DNA of 64,000 nt from Pyropia haitanensis (Eukaryota; Rhodophyta; Bangiophyceae; Bangiales; Bangiaceae), in the NCBI GenBank assembly GCA_008729055.1, contig SDUX01000010.1, forward strand, positions 744,001 to 808,000, in the 5' to 3' direction. The notes beneath the pieces are model-generated. The model had not been told where the DNA came from. It saw only the letters and a program-made list of their open reading frames with translations, and did not search any database. Position numbers and translations under genes: made by a program. Positions 1 through 11,311 of the stretch are shown in pieces (the stretch's first letter is position 1; each line of letters opens with the position of its first letter).

Positions 1-277
1 TCTGCTCAGCTGTTGTCTTTACCTCCCCCCCCCTTTTCCCTCCGTCATCATGGACAGCCCAAACAGTGTCACGCCGTAGTGTCGACCAACGCCGTCTGCT
101 CTGTCTGGTCTCAACACTGGGTGGTCGCTCGTGGTTCGTCCGTGACAAGTGAGAGTGAGTTTACAAAAAAGGCACCCCAAGTGGCCGTGTCCGCCCCTCT
201 CCGCTCCCCGGTCCGGGACGGTTCAAGCGCGTGCGCTGCCGTGCGGCTCCAAAGACGAGCACCGCGGTGCTGCGCGG

Positions 278-1222
278 CTAGGCTGTGATGGTGCGGCCCG
301 GCTGGCCGTCCTTGCCGTCGCGGCCCTTGGTCCCGCGACGCCCCGACCGGCCAGCCGGCCCGTCCCCGCCGTTACCGCCGTTCCCGGCATCCCCGCCGCT
401 GCCGCCGACGCCCGAGTCGCCCCCGTCGCCGCCGTCCCCACCGTCGGCGCCAGCGCCGCCGTCGCCGCCGTCGCCGCCACGGCCGCCGTCGCCGCCGAGG
501 CCGCCCTCCCCACCGTCGCCGCCGCGGCCACCGGGGCGGCCGGCCACGTTTCCGTCGCCGCCGCGGCCGCCGTCGCCGCCGTTGCCGCCGGCGCAGCCCT
601 TACCGCCGTTGCCGCCGCGGCCGCCGTTGAGGCCTGGCAGCCCGTCGCCGCCGTCCAGGCTGCCCGTCTTGGCAAACGTCTCGGCCGAGCAGTCCTTCCC
701 GTCGACGCCGTCAATGACGGGGCGGAAGTAGTTGTTGAAGACGGTGCGCAGATACGAGGGCTTGAAGCCAAAGAAGCCGCCGCCGCCGCCGCCGGTGGCG
801 GGCACGGGCGATACGGTCGGCGTCGGCGATGCGGTCGGCGTGGCCGACGCGGTGGGCGCCGGGGTGGCCGCCGCCGGCGCGCAGACCGCCAGGCAGGTGC
901 GGCCGGGGGTGGTGGTGGCAGCCGCCTTGCACGTCCACGCGCGGGTGACGGCCGGGTAGCAGCGGCCGTCCTTGAGGCGGAACGCCGGCACGCCGCCCCC
1001 GCCGGCGCACGGCACCTCGGCCGCCGACGGGCGGGCGAGGCAGAAGAAGCCGCTCAGGTCGGTGGTGGTGGTGCACGCAAATGGCTCGCCGCAAGCGGAC
1101 GTGGCCTGCGCCACCGACGGGGCCAGGTCGGCCGCGGGCGCGGCGGCGGCGAGCACCGACTGGGACACGAGCAAGGTGGAGGCGGTGGCAAGGGCGACCG
1201 CGCGGCGGGAGGTGGGGGCCAT
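278..1222 (-). CDS. Secreted collagen-like Gly-repeat protein
   Basis: The 314-residue protein starts at the ATG (MAPTSRRAVALATASTLL) that immediately precedes a good signal peptide ending in an Ala-rich stretch; an upstream in-frame Met would bury that signal. After the signal comes a domain of about 100 residues with several Cys (ACGEPFACTTT, FFCLARP, CYPAVTRAWTCK, CLAVC). A Pro/Thr/Ser linker and a Gly run follow, then a short folded-looking part (FFGFKPSYLRTVFNNYFRPVIDGVDGKDC). The last 130 residues are collagen-like Gly-X-Y triplets rich in Asp and Arg (for example GGRGGDGGEGGLGGDGG and GRRGTKGRDGKDGQPGR). The likely role is an extracellular matrix or cell-wall protein, but no enzymatic family is recognised. 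Secretion and triplet repeats are seen directly; the cell-wall role is inference. Triple-helix formation would need proline hydroxylation or ionic pairing and is not shown. Confidence 0.7.
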   Translation of the reverse strand: MAPTSRRAVALATASTLLVSQSVLAAAAPAADLAPSVAQATSACGEPFACTTTTDLSGFFCLARPSAAEVPCAGGGGVPAFRLKDGRCYPAVTRAWTCKAAATTTPGRTCLAVCAPAAATPAPTASATPTASPTPTVSPVPATGGGGGGFFGFKPSYLRTVFNNYFRPVIDGVDGKDCSAETFAKTGSLDGGDGLPGLNGGRGGNGGKGCAGGNGGDGGRGGDGNVAGRPGGRGGDGGEGGLGGDGGRGGDGGDGGAGADGGDGGDGGDSGVGGSGGDAGNGGNGGDGPAGRSGRRGTKGRDGKDGQPGRTITA

Positions 1223-1382
1223 GGCTGGGGAGGGGGTGGGAGGGCAGACAGTTGGGGGCTGGATTGTGGGGTGGTGTGGAGCGAGTGGGTCGGGCAAGGC
1301 GGCTGTGTTGGAGAGGAGGTGGTGCTCGTGTTGCTGGAGAGATGAGGACATGAAGGGGAGTGGGAGAGGCTTGGACGGGCGG

Positions 1383-1391
1383 CTTTATGTA
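1383..1391 (-). promoter_or_regulatory. TATA-like box of the collagen-like gene
   Basis: On the minus strand the sequence reads ACATAAAGC about 165 bases upstream of the chosen ATG. It is a plausible TATA-like element giving a 5' UTR of about 130 bases. No supporting initiator was identified. Confidence 0.3.
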
Positions 1392-2667
1392 CGCCGGACC
1401 GCCCGTTTCAGGGCGGCGGTGGCCCCAGCAGCGGTGTGCCGACACGGCGCGTCGCGTTTGTGGCGCACCCCGCGGGCTGGTGGGTGACCGCCGCGCCAGC
1501 CGCCGACAGTGGCACCGTGGTGGCCTCCGGTGGGGCGCACCGCGGATGGGTGAGTTGCAGCAGGGCGACCTCGGGGCGGTAGGTGTGGCCGAACGTGCCC
1601 AGTGCTTCCGCTTTGGGGCGTTGACCGCAACTCAGGGGAGGCGCCGTGGCAGGGACACAGAGACCCACCTCGACAGCATCCTTCCCGATTGGCGGCGCGG
1701 GCTCGCCGAGCGCAGGCACCTCGGCAGGGCCACAGACCACGTCGATGGCGCCAGCCCGCCAGGACGCTCGTCGTGCAGGTTGCGACGGGGCTGACCTGTA
1801 GCCGCTGCCGCCACCGGGACGTGAATCGAGGCTGGGGGCGTTTGCCCGCAGACCAAAGCGAAGCCGTCTGTACAGGTCCCAGAGACACACGCTGTGGCCG
1901 TAGTCTCCGTTTGTGGAACAAACAGTCTGGACGTCTGCCACGTCGTGCTCGTGGGTGAGGGTGTAGCCCGGCGCGAGACGCTACAGGAGCGGCGCCCGCC
2001 GACGCCCAGCCACCGGACGGACAGAGAACAAGAAATTGACAGGTATTCATTGTGGCTCACCGTGGGTCCGTCGGCACAGGGGCACACATGCCAGCGTAAG
2101 GACGCCGCCGCGGCCGCCGCATTGGCCATGCCTGGCGGGTGCGCGGCCGGGTGGTCGGTGCGGGCAGTCGCCTCCGGCCGACGCGCACGGTGCCCGCCAG
2201 CGGGCAACGGCCGTTCGCATCCCTCTCTCACACCACAACCCGACCTGGTGGCCACCCGCGTCTGACGCGGTAAGGGCGACTGGGACCACACGGCCAAGGC
2301 GGTGCGGCAAGGGGCAACGCGTCCGTCGCGGGCGGGGGAGAGCGGCCACCGCAGGCGCGGGACCGCCGCGGCTGCCAGCTTAAACGCACTCGCGGAAGGG
2401 GAAGGGGAAGGTCCCGCCGTCCCGTGACCCGACAAGGAGAAAACAGAAGTACGCGGGAGGAACCGCGGCACGCCACGGGCGGCAGCTGTGGCGGCGGCGT
2501 CCCCCCAACGGCGCGCGAGCCCACACCGGGTCACCGACGGCAGTAGGGCCGCCACCAGCAGGGCGGGGTGGATCCCTCGCCGCCACTTCTCCGCCCCTTC
2601 CCCCCCACTCCCCATCCCCCCCCCCCCCAGGGTACCACGCGGCGAGCAGCGGGTGGCGCGGTGGCGG
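1392..2667. other. Intergenic, no supported gene
   Basis: This 1.3-kb GC-rich stretch lies between the promoter of the collagen-like gene and the 3' end of the next minus-strand gene. The open frames here are overlapping Arg/Ala/Pro-rich translations on both strands with no recognisable domain. A 3' exon of the neighbouring minus-strand gene cannot be excluded, because that frame ends in a run of C. Confidence 0.4.
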
Positions 2668-3376
2668 TCACCCCCCCCCCCCAACCATCGCCGACCGAAC
2701 CGCCAGCTCCACCACGACCGCGTCGACGGCGGCGCCGACCGACGCGGCGCGCAGGCGCACCACCTCCATCTCCCGCCGCACCGCGCGGGTCTGCCGGGCG
2801 GCCATGCCCGCCAGCACCCGCGCCGTCGCGACGGCCGGCGCCAGCTGACACCGCAGCGCCGCCCGCGCGGCTGCGTAAGCGGCCTCGTGTTCGGCCAGCC
2901 GCGACGCCTCGCCGTCGAGGGCGGCGTCGAGCGCCGCGGCGGCAACGTCAAAGTCCGCGTCGGTTCCGCCTCCCCCACCCCCCCCACCACCCACACTCCC
3001 TTCATCCCCCCCCGCCCCCACCCCCGCCGCAGCCGCCGCCACGGCGGGCGCGTCGGCCAATGCCGACGGCGCCGCCGCCGACGACGCCCGCAGCCGCCGC
3101 ACGCGGCGGAGCTGCCGCGTCGTCTGGCGGAGGCGGGCGCCACAGCCGTGGATCCGCCGCCGCACGTCGCGCAAGTGTGCGCGCGTGGCGGGGAGGTACG
3201 CCTCCATCGCGACGAGCGCGGCGGCGGCCTTGGCCTCCCCCGCCACCGCCGTGCGCAGCAGCGAGTCGAGGACGGGGAGGGTGGCGACGAGCGTCTCGCG
3301 GTACCGCAGCAGCAGCGGCGGCAGCGCGACGAGGCACGGCCGCCGCACCCGGCGGGGGGCGACCGCCGCCCACGGC

Positions 3377-3441
<65 letters not shown>

Positions 3442-4041
3442 ACCGTCGCCCGTCGCGCCACCGCAGCCGCCGCTCACCGCGTACGCGTCGGCGAGGGCGC
3501 CCGCGACGGCGAGCAGGTGCGCCTCGGTCGAGGCGTCTGGGGTGGTGCCTGGCGGCGGCAGCGCGTACAAGAGGCTCTCGCCGGTCAGCTGCTGGACGGG
3601 CGAGAAGCCGCTGCCGCTGAACACGTTGGCCGTCGCCTCCGTGCCGGCGGTCACGGGCGGCGGCTGGCCGAGCCAGTAGACCGCCTCCGCGCCGCGTGAC
3701 GTGTCCACCAAAAAGGGGAGGGTAGGGGACGGCACCGCCGCGGGGGGGGGGGGGGAAGAGTGGGAGGAGGAGGCAGAAGACGCGCCCGCGTCCGCAACGT
3801 CGTTACCGGCAACGCCGTCATTGGCCGCCAGTGGCGGAGCGTCGGGGGGGCCACCCCCTGCACGCCCCGCAGGGCGCGCACCCGCCGCGACGGCGGCAGG
3901 GGGCGGCGCGCCCGCCGGGTCGGCGGTGGCGGCGGCCGCGGCGGCCGCGGCGGGTGGCACGGTCGTGGCCCGGAAAAAGACGGCCTTGCCGCTCGCGAGC
4001 ACCGCCGCCACCAGTGACGGGGACGTGCGGGTGCGGGCCAT
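2668..4041 (-). CDS. Hypothetical protein, Ala/Gly-rich with helical C-terminal half
   Basis: This is a 457-residue frame from the ATG of MARTRTSPSLVAAVLASGKAVFF; the region upstream of that Met is Pro/Arg-rich and non-coding in style. I do not recognise a family. The N-terminal third is low-complexity Ala/Pro/Gly. A more ordinary segment follows (DTSRGAEAVYWLGQ, NVFSGSGFSPVQQLTGESLLYALPP), then a pure Gly tract encoded by a 20-unit GCC repeat. The C-terminal half is amphipathic and helix-prone (PPLLLRYRETLVATLPVLDSLL, LRDVRRRIHGCGARLRQTTRQLRRVRRLRA, REMEVVRLRAASVGAAVDAVVVELAV), which suggests coiled-coil segments and an adaptor-type role. That role is inference. The frame ends shortly after a run of C, so the true C-terminus may lie in another frame. 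Confidence 0.5.
3379..3438 (+). repeat. (GCC)20 trinucleotide repeat
   Basis: Twenty uninterrupted GCC units encode a polyglycine run in the minus-strand hypothetical gene. Such tracts are prone to length polymorphism. Confidence 0.95.
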
Positions 4042-5022
4042 GGTGCACGCCCTCCCGGCGAGGGGGGGGGGGGAGCGGGGGGAAGCGAGGGAGGTACGTC
4101 GTCCACACGGTAGACTTGCCCAACGGCGGGGGGACAGCCGCAACCACGGATGCGGGGCGGGCGGCAGCCAACGGGGCGGGAGGTTGTCCGGCAGCAGCGT
4201 CAATGCAACGGAGGAGGACGCGCCAGGATCGACAAGTGCCCCGCGCGTAGGGGGTGACGTGGAAAAACAGGAGACGGACGGGAGCGTGCGGGGTGTACTG
4301 AAACTGAAGGGAGGGGGCGACGAGGCGGCAGGCAGACGCAGGAGAAGAGGACACGTTGGTTGTCGGCGATGCGGTTTCAGCGTGTACCCAGACGTGTGTG
4401 GCCGTGCGCGCTATCGATACACAAGCGCCTTGGCCGCAGAGAAGCGCGTCAACTTCATCAGGGCGGCAAGAAATGGCACGACAGCGGGAAAGCACGACTT
4501 GAGTGTGTAGTAGTTAGACAACAGAATTGCGTCGCGTGACAAGACGCGTCTCAATCGATCGTAAGGCGATCCCAAACCCGGCTCATGTGCGCGGTCGGGT
4601 CGTACTGTACAAGCGAAGCGGCTGTGGGCTGTCAGCGCACGGAGTGTCTCGACTACGGCGTTGACCGCCGAGCGGTGTAGCAGTCTTCGTCCTGCGCAGC
4701 GGCTCGGCCGTTGTCTGATGCCGACAACACCTCAACGCCGCCCTCGCGGCTGCTTCCGCCGCTCCCGACGGCCCGTCGCCGCTGCCGCCGTCACCGCGGC
4801 CGCTCACTGTCCCTGCCGCCCCGCTGGCGACGCGCCAGCTCTCTGCTGTCCCCCTGCTGCTGGCCGCTCGTCGCGGACACGACTCCCATCGACGCTGCGC
4901 TGACCTCTTGCTCTGTCCTCCAGCGCTGGCCTTACCCCCCTCCCCCCCCCCCCCCCCATCCATCCCTTTCCTCCTCCTCTCCCCCTTTTCCTATCCAGCC
5001 CGCCCGCCCCTGGTGCGGCGCG
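4042..5022. other. Divergent intergenic region
   Basis: This 981-bp region separates two divergently oriented genes and so should contain both promoters. Around 4380-4620 it is less GC-rich than its surroundings. The last 130 bases before the sulfotransferase-like ATG are pyrimidine-rich, as expected of a 5' UTR. No clear TATA box was found. Confidence 0.4.
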
Positions 5023-5692
5023 ATGCCCCCCCCCCGGTCACGGTCGCCGCTCCCCCCCCTGCTCGCCCTCCTCCGCCGCGCCTTCCTCCTCCCGTGGCCC
5101 TTACCGGCGCCGCCTGTCGGCGGCGGCGCGCCACCCCCGCCGCCGCCGCGCACCGCCCGCCGGCGAGCGGCCGCGACGCTCGCCGCGGGGGCGGTGCTGG
5201 TGTGGGCCGCCGCCGCGCCGCCGCGGGGGTGGGGGGCGAGCGGCGGCGGCTGGGCGGGCGGCAGCGGCCTCGGCGGCGGTAGCGGCGGCGGCGGTGGCGG
5301 CGGGGTGGGGGTGGCGGCCGCCGCGCGGGCCGCCCTCGCCCCCGCCCGTGAGCCAGTCGTGCCCGCGCCGGGCGGCGGCGGTGGCGTTGGCGGCGGCGGT
5401 GGGGGTGGCGGCGGCGGCGGCGGCTGGGGCGCGTTTTCCGTTGGCGTGCCCGTACCGCTGGCGGCGGCGGTCGCGGCCGAGGCGCGGCGCGTGCGCCGCG
5501 GCCCGGGGCGGGGCCCCACCGACGCGGTCGTTGGCGTCGACGACGCGACCGCGCGCGCGCGTGCGTGGCGCGCCGCGTCCGCGGCGGCCGGTGGTGGGGG
5601 GGTGCTCGACACGGCCGCCGCCGTCGGCGGCGGGGGGGGGCTGGCCAGAGGGGCAGGGGGTGCCGTGGCCGGCGGCGGCGGCGCCACGTCGC

Positions 5693-5736
<44 letters not shown>

Positions 5737-6897
5737 GCGGCGGCGGGCGGGGGTGCCGCCCTGGGCAGCTGGGCGGCGGCCGCGGCTACCCGCCGCGGCG
5801 AGTCCCCCGCCGCGGCGGCCGCGGCGGCGGCGGCCGCCGCCGCCGCGTGGCGCGCGGCCGACACACCCGCCGACGCGGTGCTGCGGGTGCCCCGCGGGGT
5901 GCTCACCGACGCCACCCTCTTGGCGTCACTGTACGTGGACGAGCGGCGGCGGTCGCTGGTGTGTGCCGTGCCGGGCGCCGCGGCGGGGGCGGTGCTCGCG
6001 ACGCTCCGCCGGCTGGGCGCCGCCGCGGACGTGGTGGCGGCGGGGGGGGACGATGCCGCCGCCGCCGCTGCGGCCGCTGCCGCCGCAGACGCCGTCGTCG
6101 ACTCGACCGACGGCGGTGCCGACGGCGGCGACGGCGGTGGCTTGCGCCCGCTCGCCGCGTACAGCCTGCGCGACCGGGAGCGGTTCCTGACGCGCGCGGA
6201 CATCCGGCGGGTGGCGCTGGTGCGGTCGCCGCTCGCGCGCGCGGCGTCGTTTTACCTCGCCGGCACCACCCCCGCGGCGGTCGGCGCGGCGGCGGGGGCG
6301 GCGGCGGCCGCCGCGCCCGGCGGGGCTCCCCCCACCGCCGCGGGGGAGGCGGTGGATTTGAGTAGTGCCGCGTACCGGGCGTTCATCGCGGCGGTGCGGG
6401 GCGCGCCGCTGGAGGCGGCCGAGGCCGAGGTGCAGCTGCTGACGTTTGGGTTCTTTCTCGTGTACATGACGCGCGCGGGGGCGGCGATGCCCCGCGCGGT
6501 GCGCCCCGCAGTGGAGCTGTGTGGCATGGCGCCGCCGCGGGGCGGCGGCAGCGGCGGCGGCGGCGGCGGCAGCAGCGGCGGCGGCGGTGGCGGTGCCGCC
6601 GCCGACGATGGCGGCTGGGCGGGCATCCACTACGACTACATTGGCCGGTACGAGGCGCTCGGCACGGCGGTGCCCGCGCTGCTCGACGCCGCCCACCCCG
6701 GCTGGCGCGCCGCCGCGGCGGCGGCGGGCGTCGACGCCGCCGCGCCGCTGGGCGTGGCGCCGCCGCCGGGCGGGCGCGCGACCGGAGCCGCCGCCGCCCT
6801 GCGCGCGCTGTACGCGCCGCGGAAGCACCGGGTGCGGGCGGGGCGGCTGTGGGCGGCGGACCTGGACGCGTTTGGGTATAGTGTGACGGGGGAGTAG
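5023..6897 (+). CDS. Carbohydrate sulfotransferase-like type II membrane protein
   Basis: The 624-residue protein starts at the first ATG before a basic/hydrophobic leader (RSRSPLPPLLALLRRAFLLPW) and a candidate signal anchor (AATLAAGAVLVWAAAA), which fits a type II Golgi enzyme. The middle is a long Ala/Gly stem. The C-terminal 300 residues keep the order of the Sulfotransfer_2 (HNK-1/chondroitin) family. A 5'-phosphosulfate-like loop (LVCAVPGAAAGAVLATLRRL) lies near residues 311-330. The 3'-phosphate motif (RRVALVRSPLARAASFYL) is near 394-412. HYDYIGRYEAL is near 535-546, and LRALYAPRKHR...LDAFGYS comes at the end. Red algae make sulfated galactans, so a role there is plausible. The first loop lacks the Lys expected in PKVGST-type loops, so activity is uncertain. 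Family placement rests on motif order, not on a search. Confidence 0.6.
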
Positions 6898-7160
6898 GGC
6901 GCGGGATGGCGCGGGACGGCGGGGGGGGGGGGGGGGGAGCGGCACGGCGGAGGACTGGGGGAGGACTAGGGCGGGCGGCGGCGGGGCGGAGGCCGCCACG
7001 CGGCGACGCGGCCCGCACGCCGCCGCGGCAGCAGAGCACGCAAGCACGGGACGGAACGAGACCGGCAACGCCACACGGGTGGCCACTCGAGAACAGACCT
7101 CCACCGCCGTACAGGCCGCTGTTGTCGCACGCACCCCCCCCCTCCGCCGGCTCGGCTGTT

Positions 7161-7684
7161 CTAACGGCCACGCCCCCCGCCCCCCCCCCTCCCCCTCTTC
7201 CCCCCCCTCCCCCCCCCCCGGCCGCCCCCCCCCCCCCGTGCCGGCCGCACAATCACCTTGGACCGCGTAAACGCGGCCCCCTTGTCCACCTTGCCCGGCC
7301 GCTTAATCCCCGTGCCGCCCGCCTCGCGGCGGCCGCCGCGGCCGCCACGCTCCTTGGCCGCGCCCCGCGCGGCGGTGCGCGCCTTGAGCTTGCGCGCCTT
7401 GGCCACCTGCGCGGGGGTGCGGAGCTCCGTCGCGCCGCCGCCGCCGCCGCCGGTGGCCTTGCCGCCCGGCCGCCCACCGCCACCGGCCGCCCCCGCGGGC
7501 GGCGGCGGCAGCGCGCCGCCGTCGCCGTCGCCGCCGCCGCCCCCCGCGTCGGCCACCCGCCGCGCCACCGCCGCGACCGCCGCGACGCCGCGGCCACGCC
7601 CAAACGCGCCGGCCCGCAGGTCCCGGCCGCCCAGGCCGGTCGGGGGCAGCACTCCCCCCCCCCCCCCCTCCCCACCGCGCGCGC

Positions 7685-7721
<37 letters not shown>

Positions 7722-10700
7722 GTCGCCGCCGCCGCCGCCGCCGCCGTCCGGGCCGTCCCCCCCCGGCGGCTGCGGCCGGCGAGCCACTTTTTGTACGCCG
7801 ACCCGTCGGCGGCGGCGAGCGCGCCCGGCAGGGTGCCCGCCCCGCGCGTGGCGGGCGTCTCGACGCCCACGTACCGCTTCTTGACGCGGTCCCACACCTT
7901 TTTCGGCCGCCCCCCGCCGCCACCGCCGCCCCCCGCCGCCGCCGACCGGCCCGCCGCGGCGAGCGCGTCCGCGTCGTCGCCGAGGACGTCCATCGTCGCG
8001 TCGCCCACCGCCGCGGCGAGCGCGGCAATGTCCATGGGCGCCGCGCCCGCCGCGGCCGCGGCGCCGCCCCGACGGGCCGCGCGGCTGCCGCCGCCACCGG
8101 CGGGGGCCGCGCCCATGGCGCCGCCCGACGACACCGCGTAGGCCGTGTCGGCGAGCGCCGCCGCCGCGCCGGGCGACGCGGCGAGGAAGAAGCGGGAGCG
8201 GTCGTCGGCCGCCGCCGCCCGCCGCGCGGCCGCCACTCCACCCCCCGCGGCAGCCGTGGACGCCTTGCCGCGCCGTTGGCGGCGGCGGCCGCCGCCGCTG
8301 TCCGCCTCCCCAACGCCGGCCGCGGCGGCGGCGGCGGCGAGCGCGGCCACCCCGTCGGCGCCCGCCGGCAGCGGCGCGTCAGCGCCCGCCGCGTCGGCGG
8401 CGGCGGCGGCGGCGGCCGTCGCCGCCGCCGCCGCGCGCGACCGGCGGACGCCGTCGGCGAGCGGCGCGGGCGTCACCACCACCGAGTCCCGCGGCCGCCA
8501 CCCGCGCACCGTCGCCGCGGAGATGGCGTACGGCGCCGCCGCGCCGCCGACGCCGCCGCCGCCCGCGGCGGGCGGCGGGCCCCGACCGGCGTCCGTGTCA
8601 CCGCCCCTACCAGACGCGGCGGCCGCCGCGGCGGGGCCGCCGGCCGCGCCCTCGGCCAGGTGGGTCCACCACGGGTGGACGGCCAGGCCGAGCGCGCCCC
8701 CCGCGGCGGCGGCGGGGACGCCCGCGGCGGCGGCGGCGGCGGCGACCCCCCCCCCGCGCCCCCCCGCCGGCGACGACGACAGCAGCGCCTTGGCGCGCGC
8801 CACCGACGCGCCCGACGGCGCGGGCCGCGTCTTGACGTACAGCCCGTGCGCGTTGGCCGCCGCCCGCGCGAGCGCGGCGAGGTCGGCCACCGCGCCCGAC
8901 GACGCGCCGGCGGCGGCGGTGAGCGCCGCCGCCTCGGCGTCGACCGCCGCGCCGGGCAGCGCGCCGAGGACGTAGGAGGAGGCGAGCGCCGCGGCGCCGC
9001 CGACGGGGGTGGCCAAGCCCAGCGCACCGGCGGGGGTGGGCGGCGCGGCGGCGGCGGCGCCCTCCCCGCCGGCGGCGCCCCCCCCACCGGCCGCGCCACC
9101 GCGGGCCATGACGGGCGGGCGGGAGAGGAAGAGGCACGTGTCGAGGACGTACGGCAGCTCGGCCGGGGTGACGAGCGCGTGGCACACGCCCGGCCGGCCC
9201 GCCCGGGCGACCCGCCCCGAACGGTGGACAAACAGCTTGGGCGCCGGCGGGTAGTCGGCGTGGACGACCGCGTCGAGGTGGGGTAGGTCCAGCCCGCGCG
9301 CCGCCACGTCCGTGACGACCAGCAGCCGCGACTCGCGGCGGCGAAAGGCGGCCATCGCCGCCGACCGCGCCGCCTGGTCCATCTGCCCGTGCACCGCCAC
9401 GGCGGGGGCGGCCGCGGGGAGCAGGCGCGCCGCGGCGGCAACCGCGAGCACCTCCTCCACCCGGTGGCGGGTGGCCGCAAAGACCACCACCGACGGGCTG
9501 CCGCCGCCGCCGCCGCCGCCACCGCTGGCGGGCGCACCCCCGCCGCCCTCCTCCCCGGCACGGCGGCGGGCGCGGCGCCCCCCCCCCCGCCCGCGGGCGG
9601 GCACCGGCCGTCGTCGGCGCCCCCCCCCTCGTCGTCCAGGAGCTGGCGGAGCAGAAAGGCCAGCGCGGCCATCCGCTCATCCGGGCGCACGAGGTACCAG
9701 CCGACGGCGAGCAGCGGCGACAGCGACCGCTCCGCGTCGAGCCGCACCACCGTCGCCGCGTCGGCGCGCAGCCGCGTGCGCGCAAACTCCGCCATCGCCC
9801 GCGGCATCGTCGCGGACACGAGGAGCGTCTGCCGGGCCGCGGCGGACGCGAGCGCCAGCAGCGCGCCCGTCTCGGCGGCGAGCGCCGGCTCAAACAGCCG
9901 GTCCGCCTCGTCGAGCACCAGCACACCCACCCGGCCGAGCGTAAAGCGGCCCTTCATCTCGGCCGCCAGCTGCAGCAGCCGCCCCGGCGTGGCGATGAGC
10001 AGCGGCGGCGACGCGGAGAGCGCGGCGAACTGCGCGCCCAGCGGCTCGCCGCCAACCACCACCGACGCGGCGGTGCGGGCGGGCGGCAAGTTCCGCGCGT
10101 ACTCGCCCGCAAAGCGGAACGTCTGGAGCGCCAGCTCCCGCGTCGGCGACAGGACCAGCGCGGCGGGCCCCGCGGCGCCGGCGGGTACACCCGCCACGCG
10201 GCCGTCGGCGGCCGCGCCGGGCGTGGCGGCGACGCCGCCGTCGGCGGCGAGGCGGTGGAGGAGGGGCGCGAGGAACGCGGCGGTCTTGCCCGAGCCGGTC
10301 CGTGCCATGGCGACAACGTCGCCGCCGGCGAGCACCGCGGGGATGACCCGCCGCTGGACGGGGGTGGGGAAGCGGTAGCCGCGGCGGTGGAGGGCGGTGA
10401 CGAGGCGGGTGTCAAGGCCGAGCGCCTCAAACGAGCCGGCGCGGGGGGGTTTGGCTGCCGTTGGGGGGGGGGGGGGGCGGTGCCGCCGATGCTGGCCGCC
10501 GCCGCCGCCGCCGCCTTTTTGCGCGCCGCCGCGGCCTTCCAGCCGCGCCCGCCTGTGCCGTCCGCCCCCTCCTCCTCCTCGTCGGAAGAAAAGTGGACGA
10601 GGCCGTCCAGGTGGGCGGTCGCCGCACTCACCGCCACGCCATCCCCGTCTTCATCCCCGTGCCCTCCGTCGCTGCCATCGCCACCGCCGCCGGTCGGGCC

Positions 10701-10856
10701 GCCGGCCGCCGGCGCGCGTCGGCGGGCAGCGCGGCCCCGTGGCACCCGCCGGGCGGCGGTGAACAGCTGGTCCAGGTCGACGGCGGGGAAGCCGTCGGGG
10801 GCTGTTTCATCCACGGTGGGAAAGCCACCGGCGTCAGAGTCCAAGTCCATGTCCAT
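7161..10856 (-). CDS. DBP10: DDX54/Dbp10-like nucleolar DEAD-box RNA helicase, frame breaks at C/G runs
   Basis: The start is MDMDLDSDAGGFPTVDETAP. An acidic N-terminus precedes a Q-motif region (GSFEALGLDTRLVTALHRRGYRFPTPVQ), motif I (ARTGSGKT), PTRELA, TPGRLLQ, DEAD (VLDEADRLFE), SAT, VATDVAARGLD-type motif V (VVTDVAARGLDLPHLD), and a motif VI variant HRSGRVARAG. The extension carries the Dbp10 signatures KKVWDRVKKRYVG and SAYKKWLAGR, then ELRTPAQVAKARKLKAR near the end. Dbp10/DDX54 acts in 60S ribosome assembly in the nucleolus. The reading frame changes three times, near 10462-10477, 9581-9590 and 7758-7765. Each site is a run of C/G, while every conserved motif is intact, so these look like homopolymer errors. 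No GT-AG intron could be fitted at the first site. The repaired length of about 1,230 residues is longer than in animals because of Ala/Gly insertions. Confidence 0.85.
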
Positions 10857-11311
10857 GACGCCTCCGCCTTGCGAAAGACGTTGCGGGACGGGAGCCGGCA
10901 AGGGAAGCGAAGGGAAAAACAGGTGGTGCAAGACAGGAACAGAACAAGAGGGCGAGCGGCGAGGTGCCAGCGGATGGGAGAGTTGGCAGCGGAGGGGTGA
11001 GGTAGCAAGGGAGGGGGGTGGCAACAGCGCGATGCCGCAGTCGCGGCGAGATGCCGGCGGAGAGGCAGGCCGTCGGCGACGAGTGGGCCGACTGTGTCCG
11101 TGAGAGGCAAGTGGACGCCGGCAGCAACAAACTGGGCGGCTCGAAAAACCTGTCGAAGCTAATTAATCGAGTGCCACCGCAGTTTTCGTGAAACGTGTAG
11201 ACGGTTCATGAACGGACAGCCGCCGAGTCGAGCGCGCCAGCGGCGACAGGTGACCGGTGAACAATCACATACAATAACAATGTACGATATCACCCCCCTC
11301 CAACCTGCCTG

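Noticed and set aside
149..1345. Long plus-strand open frame of Ala/Val-rich protein
   Set aside because: It is the antisense of the collagen-like gene; high GC suppresses stop codons on the opposite strand, and the minus strand has a signal peptide, Cys pattern and Gly periodicity.
1632..3461. 609-codon minus-strand Arg-rich frame
   Set aside because: It overlaps the 2668-4041 frame on the same strand and is composed of Arg/Pro/Ala noise from GC-rich triplets in a shifted frame.
7161..10856. DDX54-like gene as a pseudogene
   Set aside because: All helicase motifs and the Dbp10 C-terminal signatures are intact, and every frame change sits at a C/G run; assembly error is far simpler.
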